This document shows, one piece after another, positions 8,841 through 17,899 of a DNA stretch of 64,000 nt (within the stretch, counting starts at the first letter, position 1; each line of letters begins with the position of its first letter). Both the position numbers and the translations under genes were made by a program. The notes beneath the pieces were generated by a model that worked only from the letters and a program-made list of their open reading frames with translations, was not told the origin of the DNA and did no database searches. Origin of the DNA: Chitinophagaceae bacterium. Lineage in GTDB: Bacteria; Bacteroidota; Bacteroidia; Chitinophagales; Chitinophagaceae. Where the stretch lies: NCBI GenBank assembly GCA_024103425.1, contig JAGFIS010000033.1:54063-118062 (forward strand), written 5' to 3'.

Positions 8841-10199
8841 CTATCTTTTTAAAAAGCTTTGTTTGAAAATTATTTTTCCTTTTTCGATAAGTACTGCGGA
8901 ATACATTCCGGACGATAAGTTTACAGGAACAGAAAGTACACCCGTTCCGTTAAGTTTCTTCAGCAAGACAGTTTTACCTGACATATCAATTATACGGAGG
9001 TTTGCATCCTCTAGATTGTAATTGGTTTTTATGTTAATCTGATTATCAACAATACCCGGATAGAGTGTAAACTTCGTACCATTTTGGAAATTCAGTTTCA
9101 CAACTTCACTGTAAGAAACAGACCCGGTTGTTGAAACCATTTTAAGCCGGTAGAAATTGCTACCATAAACCGGTGTTTGGTCTGTATATGAATAGTTTCT
9201 TTTCAGCTCTGTGTTATTTCTCGAAGGCACTGAAGCTAAAGTTTCGAATCTGATTCCGTCTGAACTTCTCTGAACCAGATAAGCAAGATGATTGATTTCT
9301 GATGATGAACTCCAGTCAAGCACAGCAGTGCCGTTAGAGTTTCTTGCAGAAAACTTCAGGTCTGATACCGGGAGTGCAACAGGTTTTTCAAATTGCAGCA
9401 TCCACTGATAAACATTCATCCCACCTTCCTTAAAATTAAGATCATAAGTATCTGCCCAGGCATCATGACCTCTCTGAGTAAATATTGTCATTTTAGCAGT
9501 CGAGCCACCGGGAGGTTCTTCGTTGTTTATACCGTTGACAAAGTCTTGTGTGTAGCAAACAGGAACAGTACCATCCATTGAATTGTGAGTGGCCCAGACA
9601 GGTAGGTTGGCGGCCGCCATATTTTGGCTTTTTGAGACCAAGGGTGGATTGGCCCCACTAACAGGTACCATTGCCGATATACGCCTGGCGTTGTTAAAAC
9701 TTTCTCCGGCATATTCCCACATTGCGCCGGCACCCATGCTTATACCGGTCATATAGATTCTCACTGTATCTATTCGGTAGTTGTCAATTGCATAGTTTAT
9801 AATATCATCAATATCCTTGGAGGTAGGCCAGGCACTGAACTGGGGTATAAGTACCAGGTATCTGAAAGTCTTACTTCCTACCGTAAATGACGAAGGAAAA
9901 GTTCCATCATTTATTTGCTTTGCTGTTCCTCTGGTCAACACACTTGACAATTGTGCTGCAGAACCATCTCCAAGTTCTCCTACGTCGTGTAAAAAGAGAA
10001 GTAAGGGATATTTTTGATTTCCGGAGTTATAACCCGATGGTAGGTACTCGTAGAACCCGTTAGAATTATCAGACATCGAAGTATTGGGCATCGCTGTCAG
10101 CGTTTGAGAAGAGACGGAGTTAGAAACCTGAAAAGCTAAAACAATGACGACTAATATTTTTCCGGTTATTTCTCTTAATTGTAACATATTGGATCGCAT
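8841..10199 (-). CDS. Secreted alpha/beta-hydrolase (CE1-like esterase) with T9SS sorting domain
   Basis: A 452-residue exported esterase. A signal peptide ends near SSQT (about residue 32). The hydrolase domain (about 40-275) has KYPLLLFLHDVGE (oxyanion strand), the nucleophile elbow GISMGAG, a likely Asp in NSMDGTVPV and a likely His in RGHDAW, as in PHB depolymerase/feruloyl esterase-like enzymes. A fibronectin-like linker follows. The last 75 residues (from about 378) form a type A T9SS sorting domain ending LSSGMYSAVLIEKGKIIFKQ. In a mannan or decorated-glycan context, removing acetyl or other acyl groups is plausible, but the ester is not defined. It is first in an operon with the clan GH-A hydrolase. 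Confidence 0.82.
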   Translation of the reverse strand: MRSNMLQLREITGKILVVIVLAFQVSNSVSSQTLTAMPNTSMSDNSNGFYEYLPSGYNSGNQKYPLLLFLHDVGELGDGSAAQLSSVLTRGTAKQINDGTFPSSFTVGSKTFRYLVLIPQFSAWPTSKDIDDIINYAIDNYRIDTVRIYMTGISMGAGAMWEYAGESFNNARRISAMVPVSGANPPLVSKSQNMAAANLPVWATHNSMDGTVPVCYTQDFVNGINNEEPPGGSTAKMTIFTQRGHDAWADTYDLNFKEGGMNVYQWMLQFEKPVALPVSDLKFSARNSNGTAVLDWSSSSEINHLAYLVQRSSDGIRFETLASVPSRNNTELKRNYSYTDQTPVYGSNFYRLKMVSTTGSVSYSEVVKLNFQNGTKFTLYPGIVDNQINIKTNYNLEDANLRIIDMSGKTVLLKKLNGTGVLSVPVNLSSGMYSAVLIEKGKIIFKQSFLKR

Positions 10200-10301
10200 G
10201 GATTTGAATATTTATATTAACGTTATAATCGTAAATAAAGTGTAGAAGAAGCCATGAGCTTCAAAGGAATTTTAGATGGGTTAAAGGATTATTATTACTC
10301 T

Positions 10302-10333
10302 CAAATTTATCTATTAGTTTACTTTTAATCAAT
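10302..10333 (-). promoter_or_regulatory. Candidate promoter of the esterase operon
   Basis: On the minus strand TAAATTTG (10309-10302) matches TAnnTTTG, and ATTG (10333-10330), one base off the TTTG -33 box, sits 20 nt upstream. It is about 100 bp before the esterase ATG. Confidence 0.45.
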
Positions 10334-10457
10334 ATTAAGAGCATTTCTGCCGCTCTGTGGTTACCATGAAAAACAACAGATTTTAAGTGGAAATTGAGTG
10401 TGAAATTCTTTGGAAGTAAACAAATTTGTCAGGGGTGAGATTGGCTTACCGATTCCA

Positions 10458-10477
10458 TACCGGTTTTTACTTTTTAT
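10458..10477 (+). promoter_or_regulatory. Putative operator, copy A of a shared mannan-cluster motif
   Basis: TACCGGTTTTTACTTTTTAT matches 18 of 20 bases with 21299-21318, another divergent control region in this cluster. A second TACCG half-site lies just upstream (TTACCGATTCCATACCGG), a direct-repeat spacing that would suit an AraC-type regulator. The binding protein is inference; the similarity is seen directly. Confidence 0.4.
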
Positions 10478-10689
10478 ATTCCTCTAAAACCCTTTGTTGA
10501 TAAGGGTTTGACGAGTTTTTAATAAAGCCGTTTCTTACATGCTAAACATAACTTAGATAAGAAATCATCGTGTATTTTTTTATAGTGCTGTAAAGCACTT
10601 AATTCATTTGGAAATTTTGATGCAATTCACTTTCAAGAGAAAGATAAAAAAGTATGATAACGGTAAATGGGGTATATGCTTATTTTGAG

Positions 10690-11817
10690 ATGAATATGGT
10701 CTGTCATTTTAGGATATTATCTGTCATTTCTCTCTTCCTTTTTACCGGTTTTAGTTCGCCGGCTCAGGTGGATAGTGGTGGCGCGATAAAGCCTAGTGAC
10801 CCGTTGGCTGGTAAATCGACAATTTCGCTCCTGGAATTTTTAGATAGTATCTGCGGAAAAGGTGTTTTGTTTGGACAGCATCATGCCTCGGTAGAAAGCC
10901 AGTCTGGCTGGCGGTATACGGGGTCTGAAAAACTTCTGCGATCTGATGTTTTTGATGACACCGGAGATCATCCTGCTATTTTCGGATTTGACCTAAGCCG
11001 TGGAATTGCTACTTATCGCGAACATGTAATCGCTATTCATAGGGCCGGAGGTATCATAACCTTTAGTTGGCATGCCTTAAACCCTGTTACAGGAGGTTCT
11101 TCGAAGGATAAATCCGGTAGTCCGGTGGAATCAATTCTGCCGGAAGGGTCTCTCCATAAGCAATGGTTGGTACAGCTGGATGAGTTAGCCGATTTCTTTC
11201 TTAGCCTCGAAGAGGAGGGTGAACAGATTCCGGTTATCTTCAGACCTTTTCATGAGAATACGGGAGGCTGGTTCTGGTGGGGGAAGGCAAGCTGTTCGCC
11301 CAATCAGTTTAAAGAGTTATGGCAGATGACGATAGATTATTTAAGAAAGACGAGGAATGTACATAACCTGCTTATAGCTTATTCACCATCCAGACCATCT
11401 GAATTGCCGGGCGAAGCTATTTCAAGATATCCGGGGGATGATTATGTTGATATTATTGGTAGCGATTTGTATGCACCGGATAATGAAAAATGGCCCGATT
11501 TACTGGTAAAAGAATCTGAATGGATAACCGAGATGGCAAAGAATCATAAAAAAATTGCTGCATTAACTGAGGTTGGGGTTAAAGAAGGTTTGAATAACAC
11601 TGCACGAGACGGGTGGTTTACAGAGCGGTTTTTGAATTTATTAAAAGGCAATCCCACTATTAGACTTGCGTATGTGCTTACCTGGCGCAACAGTGATCCG
11701 GGACATTATTGGGTTCCCATAAAAGGGCAACCGAATTATGAAGACTTCTTGCGATTTTACAGCGATCCCTACACTTTATTCCTGAGTGATATTCAGGGGA
11801 ACAAATATCAAAATTGA
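10690..11817 (+). CDS. GH26 beta-mannanase (copy 1)
   Basis: A GH26 endo- or exo-mannanase that cleaves beta-1,4-mannosidic bonds outside the cytoplasm. The start at ATG 10690 gives MNMVCHFRILSVISLFLFTG, a better signal peptide than the ATG at 10654, which would add 12 polar residues. With this start the acid/base is E189 in RPFHENTGGWFWWG and the nucleophile is E294 in ALTEVG, both classic GH26 motifs. At 375 residues it is a single catalytic domain without a carbohydrate-binding module or T9SS tail. Its stop is 5 bp from the convergent epimerase stop. It differs clearly from the second GH26 at 15601-16746, suggesting division of labour. Confidence 0.93.
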   Translation: MNMVCHFRILSVISLFLFTGFSSPAQVDSGGAIKPSDPLAGKSTISLLEFLDSICGKGVLFGQHHASVESQSGWRYTGSEKLLRSDVFDDTGDHPAIFGFDLSRGIATYREHVIAIHRAGGIITFSWHALNPVTGGSSKDKSGSPVESILPEGSLHKQWLVQLDELADFFLSLEEEGEQIPVIFRPFHENTGGWFWWGKASCSPNQFKELWQMTIDYLRKTRNVHNLLIAYSPSRPSELPGEAISRYPGDDYVDIIGSDLYAPDNEKWPDLLVKESEWITEMAKNHKKIAALTEVGVKEGLNNTARDGWFTERFLNLLKGNPTIRLAYVLTWRNSDPGHYWVPIKGQPNYEDFLRFYSDPYTLFLSDIQGNKYQN

Positions 11818-11822
11818 AAGTA

Positions 11823-13010
11823 TTAATTGTAGATCTCGGATTTCCTTCGCAGGATTTCAAGACAAGCTCTTGTATTGTGATACGGGCATTTCCAAATACC
11901 TAACTTGTCTTCGCCCGCCATTGAAATATTATTTTCATCTACCCCCCAAAGCCATTCTCCATTTTTAAGGTCTATTATATAGTTTTTTATAAACTGCCAG
12001 GACCTCTCAAAATCTTTTAAGTATAGGTTGTCGTTTGTTAATTGGTAACCATTGTAAAATCCGACCATAGCTTCAGCCTGTACCCACCAGTGTTTTTCTT
12101 TTACATCCCTGCCATCATCCAGATTTCTTTCGTAGATTAATGAGCCATCGTAAAGTAAACCCTCTCTTGCGGCAGTAAGCAGTTTCATAGAAGCATTTTT
12201 TGCTTTTTTGATGACCTCTTCATCTCCGAGCACTTCCGCTGCTTCCAGCAATAGCCACGCTGCTTCAATGTCGTGGCCAAAAGAGAAGATGTAATGTTTA
12301 CTATTCCAATGTTCATCCATGAACAAAGTGAGATGTGAAGTATTGGCGTCGATAATGAAATTCAGAAAAATGTCTACAAGGGATTCAAGTGCCTCCTTCA
12401 AGGATTCATTTTTCCAATAACGGTAGAGATTAGCATAAGCCTCGAGAACATGAAGGTGGGTGTTCATTGTTTTCTTCTCATTAATGTCCTTTTCGCTGAG
12501 CCTCATGTCTTCGAGTACAGACCAGTCTCTGTTAAAGGCCTCAAAGTATCCTTGCTCTTCTTTATCCCTGCAGTAGGTTTCGATAGAGGAAAATATTCTC
12601 TTGGCGAGTTCAATGGCTTCTTGCTCTCCTGAAGCGCTGTAATATTCTGCCAGACCATAAATAGCAAAAGAGAGCGCATAAGTTTGTTTTTTGGTGTCGA
12701 GCTTTTCTCCCTTGCTATCGACTGTCCAGTAAACGCCGCCGTATTCATTATCATAAAAAAAAATCCGGATGAAGTCGTAGGCTCTTTTTGCCAGTTGCAG
12801 ATGTTTTTTTTGTTTCGAATATTTGTAGGCTGCCGAAAATGTCCACAGAATTCTGCTATTGAGTACCGATCCTTTTTGAGAGTCGGGAATTAGAATGTTT
12901 TCTGTATTTCTACGTCCATAAAATCCCCCGTTTTCGGGGTCTAAACCAAATTGCTCCCAGTAAGACAGGATACGATAAAGTTCATTCTCTATTTCGTCGT
13001 AAATATCCAC
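11823..13010 (-). CDS. Mannobiose (cellobiose) 2-epimerase, AGE superfamily
   Basis: A 395-residue cytoplasmic (alpha/alpha)6-barrel enzyme that converts beta-1,4-mannobiose to mannosyl-glucose by C2 epimerisation of the reducing sugar. R53, H246 (FGHDIEAAW) and H378 (CPYHNTR) coincide with the Arg and two general acid/base His of characterised cellobiose 2-epimerases, and W308/W373 fit the substrate-stacking tryptophans (family knowledge). There is no signal peptide. It starts 2 bp after the stop of the GH130 phosphorylase, which uses its product, so the reaction order and gene context agree. It could also act on cellobiose. Confidence 0.92.
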   Translation of the reverse strand: MDIYDEIENELYRILSYWEQFGLDPENGGFYGRRNTENILIPDSQKGSVLNSRILWTFSAAYKYSKQKKHLQLAKRAYDFIRIFFYDNEYGGVYWTVDSKGEKLDTKKQTYALSFAIYGLAEYYSASGEQEAIELAKRIFSSIETYCRDKEEQGYFEAFNRDWSVLEDMRLSEKDINEKKTMNTHLHVLEAYANLYRYWKNESLKEALESLVDIFLNFIIDANTSHLTLFMDEHWNSKHYIFSFGHDIEAAWLLLEAAEVLGDEEVIKKAKNASMKLLTAAREGLLYDGSLIYERNLDDGRDVKEKHWWVQAEAMVGFYNGYQLTNDNLYLKDFERSWQFIKNYIIDLKNGEWLWGVDENNISMAGEDKLGIWKCPYHNTRACLEILRRKSEIYN

Positions 13011-13012
13011 GA

Positions 13013-14179
13013 CTATAAATTATTGTTCTTATCGATGAGTTTCAGGATTGAGCAAACCGACTTCCTGGAGGTGAATCCATCTTCAGGAGTGTTCATGGTA
13101 TAGTCTAATAGACGGTCAATGGTCGTTGTTGCAACATGGATTCGCGTATCTGAGGAAGCGTAGTAAATGTACACATCTTCGCCGTCCTGAATCCATCCGT
13201 TTGAGAATACAACATTGGATACATCTCCGATCCTTTCCTCTCCCTCCGGTGCCAGAAAATATCCTCCCGGCTTTCTGATAACATTGGTGATGTCATTAAT
13301 GTCTGTTAGAAATAAGTACAAAACATATCGCAGACCGGCAGCTGTGTTGCGTACACCATGAGCCAGATGTAGCCATCCCTTCTCTGTTTTAATAGGAGCC
13401 GGCCCCTGTCCGTTTTTTAATTCATAAACTGTATGATAAATCTTTTCATCAATAACGGTTTCTTTATCGATTGCCGCATTGGTGATGTCCTCACAGAACC
13501 CTATTGCAATACCACCGCCATTTCCGGTTTCGATAAACGAATCTTGTGGCCTTGTGTAGAATGCGTATTGATTATTTACAAATTCAGGATGCAGCACTAC
13601 GTTCCTCTGCTGTTGAGATTTCGTTTTCAAATCAGGTAATCGTTCCCATGTTTCCAAATCTTTAGTTCTGACAATACCACATTGAGCAACCGCTGCGCTT
13701 TGGTCTCCTTTGGGAGCGTCGGGGTCTCTTCGCTCAGTGCAGAAAAGTCCGTAAACCCATCCGTCTTCATGAGCTACAAGCCGCATGTCATAAACGTTAG
13801 TATCAGGGTCTTCGTTTTCGTCGAGAAGAATCGGTTTATCATTAAACCTGAATCCGTCAATGCCGTTATCGCTCTGCGCAATTGCGAAAAATGACTTTCT
13901 GTCAACACCCTCCACTCTGACAACAAGGCAATACTTTCCGTTGAATTTAATGGCCCCCGGGTTGAAAACAGCATTAACACCGATTCTCTCCATGAAGTAT
14001 GGATTTGTCGATTCGTCAAAGTCATATCTCCAGTTTAATGGAACATGTTCAGCTGTCAATACAGGATACATGTACCGGAAGTAAACACCGTTTCCCGGTT
14101 CAATTCTGGTATTCTTTCGATCAAGAAGTTGTCTATGTCGTAGTACAATCTCCTCTTTTCTACGTTCGAATTTATTCAT
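13013..14179 (-). CDS. 4-O-beta-D-mannosyl-D-glucose phosphorylase (GH130)
   Basis: A cytoplasmic GH130 enzyme that phosphorolyses mannosyl-beta-1,4-glucose to mannose-1-phosphate and glucose, the step after the epimerase. The five-blade propeller motifs include [18 protein letters not shown] and [11 protein letters not shown] chose ATG 14179 rather than 14224: it removes a 17-bp overlap with the transporter gene and places the conserved Asp of VYDMRL at residue 131, which is the catalytic Asp number I recall for the Bacteroides fragilis enzyme. The product is 388 residues, normal for the family. The longer start would add 15 residues, so either remains possible. The call as MGP rather than another GH130 activity rests on the adjacent epimerase. 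Confidence 0.9.
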   Translation of the reverse strand: MNKFERRKEEIVLRHRQLLDRKNTRIEPGNGVYFRYMYPVLTAEHVPLNWRYDFDESTNPYFMERIGVNAVFNPGAIKFNGKYCLVVRVEGVDRKSFFAIAQSDNGIDGFRFNDKPILLDENEDPDTNVYDMRLVAHEDGWVYGLFCTERRDPDAPKGDQSAAVAQCGIVRTKDLETWERLPDLKTKSQQQRNVVLHPEFVNNQYAFYTRPQDSFIETGNGGGIAIGFCEDITNAAIDKETVIDEKIYHTVYELKNGQGPAPIKTEKGWLHLAHGVRNTAAGLRYVLYLFLTDINDITNVIRKPGGYFLAPEGEERIGDVSNVVFSNGWIQDGEDVYIYYASSDTRIHVATTTIDRLLDYTMNTPEDGFTSRKSVCSILKLIDKNNNL

Positions 14180-14207
14180 TCCGTTTTTGGTTTTTATGGT
14201 TTCCCAC

Positions 14208-15590
14208 TTAACTTCTTCTTTCATTTAATTCTTTTTCGATTTCAACCATTTTCTTATCAGAAAGGCTGTAGTAAAATATGAATACAGCAGAAACGAGCGC
14301 CCCTGCTGCGGGAATAAAACTCATCATTAAACGCAGACCGGTTTCTGTTTCAGCTCCCTGAATAGTGTTAGCCTCAAATCCAAACATTGCCAGCAACCAA
14401 CCGGTCAGGGCCCCACCAAGTGTCCAACCAAGTTTTTGAGACATTGATGAGGAAGAAAAGATCAGGCCTGTAGCTCTTCTTCCTGTTTTCCATTCCGAGT
14501 AATCTGCAATATCGGCGTACATTGACCATAATAAAGGAAAGATGCTGCCTGCGCAAATACTTATAAAGAATTGGAAGATAAATATCAGGACGATATCCTG
14601 CTCAGTGAAGAAATAAAAGAAGATGCTTAAAACCGAAGCTATAACCATGGCCAAGGCGAAAGTATTCTTCTTACCGATTTTGTCTGATATGGGTTTAGCT
14701 AAAACGACTCCTATGATATTAGCCATTTGCCCTAGAACAAGGTAGAGGCTGCTGTAGTTAAAAGAGATGTCTAATCCCGGAAGTTTAAATGCTTCCTGAT
14801 TGAGGATATAGTATTTGAAATAGAAGATAGCACTACCGTCTCTCAGAGAATTAAATATGAGTGTAGCAACACCGGCACCAAGAAGAACAAACCAGGGTTT
14901 ATTCTGAGCCAGATCTTTAAGGTCTTGTCTCAGACTATTTTTCTGTTCTTTAATCGGCCGTATTCTCTCTTTTGTCCAGGCAAAAGTCAACAGGAATAAC
15001 AATGCGGCCAGTACAGCGAAAACTGTTACTGTCATCTGCCATCCTTTTGCAGGTGATGTATCAAAATTCTTTGAAAAAAAATCTACCAGTGGCTCAGCTG
15101 CTGCAAGAACCAGAATGCTGCCCGCAAATGCAAATACAAAGCGGTACGAGGCGAGGGTAGTCCTTTCTTTAGTATCATTACTCATTACCCCTAATAGCGA
15201 TGCATAAGGTACATTGATGGCTGAGTAAATCATCATCATCAGTGTATAGGTAGTATATGCATAAATTATTTTACCTGTTGTATTGAGTTGAGGAGTTGTA
15301 AAGGTTAATATGCCTATAATTGCGAAAGGAACGGCTACCCATAACAGGTAGGGACGAAATTTACCCCATCTGGTTTCAGTCCTGTCCGAAATGATCCCAA
15401 TCACGGGATCAAAAGCAGTATCCCAGATCCTTGTTACCAGGAACATAGTGCCTGCTACTGCTGCAGAAATTCCAAAGATGTCCGTGTAAAAGAACAGTAG
15501 ATACACCGAGAAAAGCTTCCAGAACATCGAAGATGCGAAGTCGCCAAAGCCGTATCCTACTTTTTCTTTTAAACTTAATTTTTGAGCCAT
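14208..15590 (-). CDS. GPH-family sugar:cation symporter (probable mannobiose importer)
   Basis: A 460-residue MFS/GPH inner-membrane transporter with about 12 hydrophobic segments. The N-terminal family signature reads [12 protein letters not shown], then [21 protein letters not shown] with FRPYLLW, typical of melibiose/glycoside-pentoside-hexuronide symporters. It lies between the GH26 and GH130 genes in one minus-strand operon (GH26-GPH-GH130-epimerase). This mirrors the arrangement known for the B. fragilis mannobiose pathway, so mannobiose or short mannooligosaccharides are the likely cargo. Specificity is inferred from context only. GH130 begins 28 bp downstream with the preferred start. 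Confidence 0.9.
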   Translation of the reverse strand: MAQKLSLKEKVGYGFGDFASSMFWKLFSVYLLFFYTDIFGISAAVAGTMFLVTRIWDTAFDPVIGIISDRTETRWGKFRPYLLWVAVPFAIIGILTFTTPQLNTTGKIIYAYTTYTLMMMIYSAINVPYASLLGVMSNDTKERTTLASYRFVFAFAGSILVLAAAEPLVDFFSKNFDTSPAKGWQMTVTVFAVLAALLFLLTFAWTKERIRPIKEQKNSLRQDLKDLAQNKPWFVLLGAGVATLIFNSLRDGSAIFYFKYYILNQEAFKLPGLDISFNYSSLYLVLGQMANIIGVVLAKPISDKIGKKNTFALAMVIASVLSIFFYFFTEQDIVLIFIFQFFISICAGSIFPLLWSMYADIADYSEWKTGRRATGLIFSSSSMSQKLGWTLGGALTGWLLAMFGFEANTIQGAETETGLRLMMSFIPAAGALVSAVFIFYYSLSDKKMVEIEKELNERRS

Positions 15591-15600
15591 GCTTGAACGG

Positions 15601-16746
15601 TTATTGGTACAGGTTCAGTTTTTTAGCTTTCTTTCTGAAAATCATTTTACTTTTTTTGTAAAAGCGCTTAAAATCTTTTGAGGACTTATGCCCTTTAAAC
15701 GGAGCGAAATAGTGCATTTTGTTCTTCTCAGCCATATATCCATGGTTTCGCCATACCAGAACATAGCTTATAGGATAGTCTTTGATACTATTATATAGCA
15801 CGTTTGTCCACCAGTTTGAAACGGGAATTATTTCAAATCCTGTTTCTGATAGTGCCGAGAGTTTGTTATTTATCCTGGATTCGTCAGTCATGATCTTCAA
15901 ATTGTCTTGAAGCTGGATTTTGAATTTTTCAGAAGAATTTGCCAGTACATCCTCTGAAGCACCCAACGGAGCACGTTGATATATATCCAGTGAAAGCATA
16001 TCAGCTAAATCATTACCGGGATAGCGCTCCATAAACTCATCTCTGGTTTTAAAACTGTTGGTATTGTAAACGTAAATTAAATGATGTATATGTTTTTCAT
16101 CTTTCAAATACTTAACCACAAAAGTCCACAAGGATTTATACTCATCAGGTGTGCAGTAGGTGCGGCCCCACCAAAACCATCCACCGTTCAGTTCATGAAA
16201 AGGCCTGAACAGAATGGGAATTTTAACGCCATTATCGGTTGTGAGCTCATTTAAGAAGGTGGCTACTTTATCAAGCCAGGTCTTGAATTTATCGTGGTAC
16301 TTTCCGCCGGGAAGGATATCTGGAACAGCTCTTGTCGTATCCCATGAATTGCCGGATGAAACCGGGTTATCCACATGCCAACTGATTGTGTTGACACCTC
16401 CTAAGGCATAGCCTTTTTTGATCAACGCTATCATTTTGTCAAAAGGAACATGGTCCAGATTTTCTTTGTTGCCATGTTCGATACCACCAATATCCCATCC
16501 GAAGACAGCAGGGTAGTCTTTTACCACCTCTTTAATATCGCTTCTGTCTGACTCATATTTCCAGTTTACACCATAGGCCAGATCATCCTGATGGCCGAAC
16601 ATTATTTTTTTACCGGATAACTCTCTGAGGTTTTTATAGAGTGCTTTGGTTTCCTTGGTGGCCTGCTCGTCGATAAGTTGTGCCTTCACAGAACAAAAAC
16701 TCCATGAGCTAAATGAAAGGAATAACGTTAGAGATATTGATTTCAT
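15601..16746 (-). CDS. GH26 beta-mannanase (copy 2), first gene of the mannobiose operon
   Basis: A second GH26 enzyme, 381 residues from ATG 16746, which gives the signal peptide MKSISLTLFLSFSSWSFCSVKAQ. The upstream ATG at 16782 would prefix 12 polar residues. With this start the acid/base is E185 in RPFHELNGGWFWWG and the nucleophile is E301 in LSETGFE. The C-terminus is unusually basic (KKSKMIFRKKAKKLNLYQ). As first gene of the operon with the GPH symporter it is the best candidate for producing mannobiose for import, as for ManA in Bacteroides (family knowledge). It could work in the periplasm or at the surface. Confidence 0.93.
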   Translation of the reverse strand: MKSISLTLFLSFSSWSFCSVKAQLIDEQATKETKALYKNLRELSGKKIMFGHQDDLAYGVNWKYESDRSDIKEVVKDYPAVFGWDIGGIEHGNKENLDHVPFDKMIALIKKGYALGGVNTISWHVDNPVSSGNSWDTTRAVPDILPGGKYHDKFKTWLDKVATFLNELTTDNGVKIPILFRPFHELNGGWFWWGRTYCTPDEYKSLWTFVVKYLKDEKHIHHLIYVYNTNSFKTRDEFMERYPGNDLADMLSLDIYQRAPLGASEDVLANSSEKFKIQLQDNLKIMTDESRINNKLSALSETGFEIIPVSNWWTNVLYNSIKDYPISYVLVWRNHGYMAEKNKMHYFAPFKGHKSSKDFKRFYKKSKMIFRKKAKKLNLYQ

Positions 16747-16872
16747 AAATTGTGTGTCTCTGTGAAGGAAAGCCGTATTCAATATTAATAATAAAAGCTT
16801 GGGAAGAGTAATACTTTTTTAGCCTTTATTGATTTTGTTTACTAAGGATTATATAATCTTAAGTGGAGTAAA

Positions 16873-16897
16873 TACAGGTTTTCAATGATCTTTTTAT
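16873..16897 (+). promoter_or_regulatory. Putative operator, split variant of the shared mannan-cluster motif
   Basis: Bases 16873-16884 read TACAGGTTTTCA and 16890-16897 read CTTTTTAT, with five bases between. The two halves resemble the left and right parts of the motif at 10458-10477. It lies between the divergent GH26 operon and araC-type gene and overlaps a -7 element. The resemblance may be partly chance because the region is AT-rich. Confidence 0.25.
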
Positions 16898-16902
16898 CTT
16901 TG
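16895..16902 (+). promoter_or_regulatory. Candidate -7 promoter element for the AraC-family gene
   Basis: TATCTTTG is a perfect TAnnTTTG match 84 bp before the preferred ATG. No clear TTTG -33 box is found at the usual spacing. Confidence 0.4.
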
Positions 16903-16986
16903 AATGGAGCTTTTTAGAGTTTAGATATATAGTATTTTATCATTTTCGTTAAACAGCAGCGATTGTTGTTGCAAACTATAATCCTC

Positions 16987-17871
16987 ATGCCCCAACAGAC
17001 TATTCAAAAGGAGATAACACCGCTTACGCAATTTGATTGCTTCATGCTTTTTTCAAGATTGAAAAAGCGATTCGATTTTCCTTTGCATTTTCATGAAGAA
17101 TATGAGTTGAATTTGATATTGAATGCAAAGGGAGCCAGGCGCATTGTAGGTAGTCATATCGGCGAAATAGATGATGTGGAATTAGTACTTGTAGGGTCTA
17201 ATCTTCCACATGGCTGGTTTAATAACAAATGTAAAAGTAAGAAGATAACTGAGATTACCATACAGTGGCATAAGAATCTGATAGAGGAAAGTTTTTTAAA
17301 AAGAAACCAACTGCATTTCATCAGAAAGATGTTTGAGATGAGTACAAACGGTATTTCATTTTCACGGAGCACTATTGAGAGCATCTTGCCGAAAATATTA
17401 TCGCTGAAAGAAAAAAAAGGATTTGATTCTGTCTTATCATTTCTTTCAATACTCAATGACTTGTCAATGAGTAAGAATATGACGTTACTTTCAGACACCG
17501 GTTTTGTTCAGGACAGCCTCTCATACAATAGCAGACGCCTGGATAAAGCTTTTGATTTTATGAAGGCTAACTATGATAAACATATTACTCTGAAGGATGT
17601 TGCTAATCTGGTGAACATGACCGAAGTGTCTTTCTCTAGATTTATTAAAAAGCGTACCGGAGTTACTTTTATTGACAGCTTAAACGAGATCAGATTAGGA
17701 CATGCAACCAGAATGCTGATAGAGACAACTCATACCGTGGCAGAGATTTCTTATAGCTGCGGATTTAATAACATATCGAATTTTAACCGCCTTTTTAAAA
17801 GAAGGAAAGGCTATACTCCTACAGGGTTTAGGGAACAATTGCATATCAGTTCTAAATTTAATATCGTCTGA
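16987..17871 (+). CDS. AraC-family transcriptional regulator
   Basis: A 294-residue regulator starting at ATG 16987; the open frame extends upstream only to a TTG at 16963. The N-terminal half is cupin-like (FPLHFHEEYELNLIL, then GSNLPHGWFNN), the usual sugar-sensing module. The C-terminal 100 residues contain two helix-turn-helix motifs: ITLKDVANLVNMTEVSFSRF and TVAEISYSCGFNNISNFNRLFK. It is divergent from the GH26-GPH-GH130-epimerase operon, 240 bp from its start, so it is the likely regulator of mannan use. It ends 28 bp from the convergent GMC oxidoreductase stop. Most likely an activator; the ligand is unknown. Confidence 0.92.
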   Translation: MPQQTIQKEITPLTQFDCFMLFSRLKKRFDFPLHFHEEYELNLILNAKGARRIVGSHIGEIDDVELVLVGSNLPHGWFNNKCKSKKITEITIQWHKNLIEESFLKRNQLHFIRKMFEMSTNGISFSRSTIESILPKILSLKEKKGFDSVLSFLSILNDLSMSKNMTLLSDTGFVQDSLSYNSRRLDKAFDFMKANYDKHITLKDVANLVNMTEVSFSRFIKKRTGVTFIDSLNEIRLGHATRMLIETTHTVAEISYSCGFNNISNFNRLFKRRKGYTPTGFREQLHISSKFNIV

Positions 17872-17899
17872 GCGCAGTTGATAGGTACTAACGACTTAT

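Larger units (their letters stand above)
10200..10653. other. Divergent intergenic region between esterase operon and GH26 gene
   Basis: No gene is seen in this 454-bp AT-rich stretch. It holds a candidate minus-strand promoter (10302-10333), a 20-nt motif shared with another mannan-cluster promoter region (10458-10477), and a small hairpin with arms AGTGCT (10584-10589) and AGCACT (10594-10599). Both flanking genes point away from it. Confidence 0.6.

Noticed and set aside
10654..10689. Upstream ATG for the first GH26
   Set aside because: It would place 12 mostly polar residues before a good signal peptide that starts at 10690.
16963..16986. TTG start for the AraC-family gene
   Set aside because: The ATG at 16987 gives a normal N-terminus and the preceding eight residues add nothing family-like.
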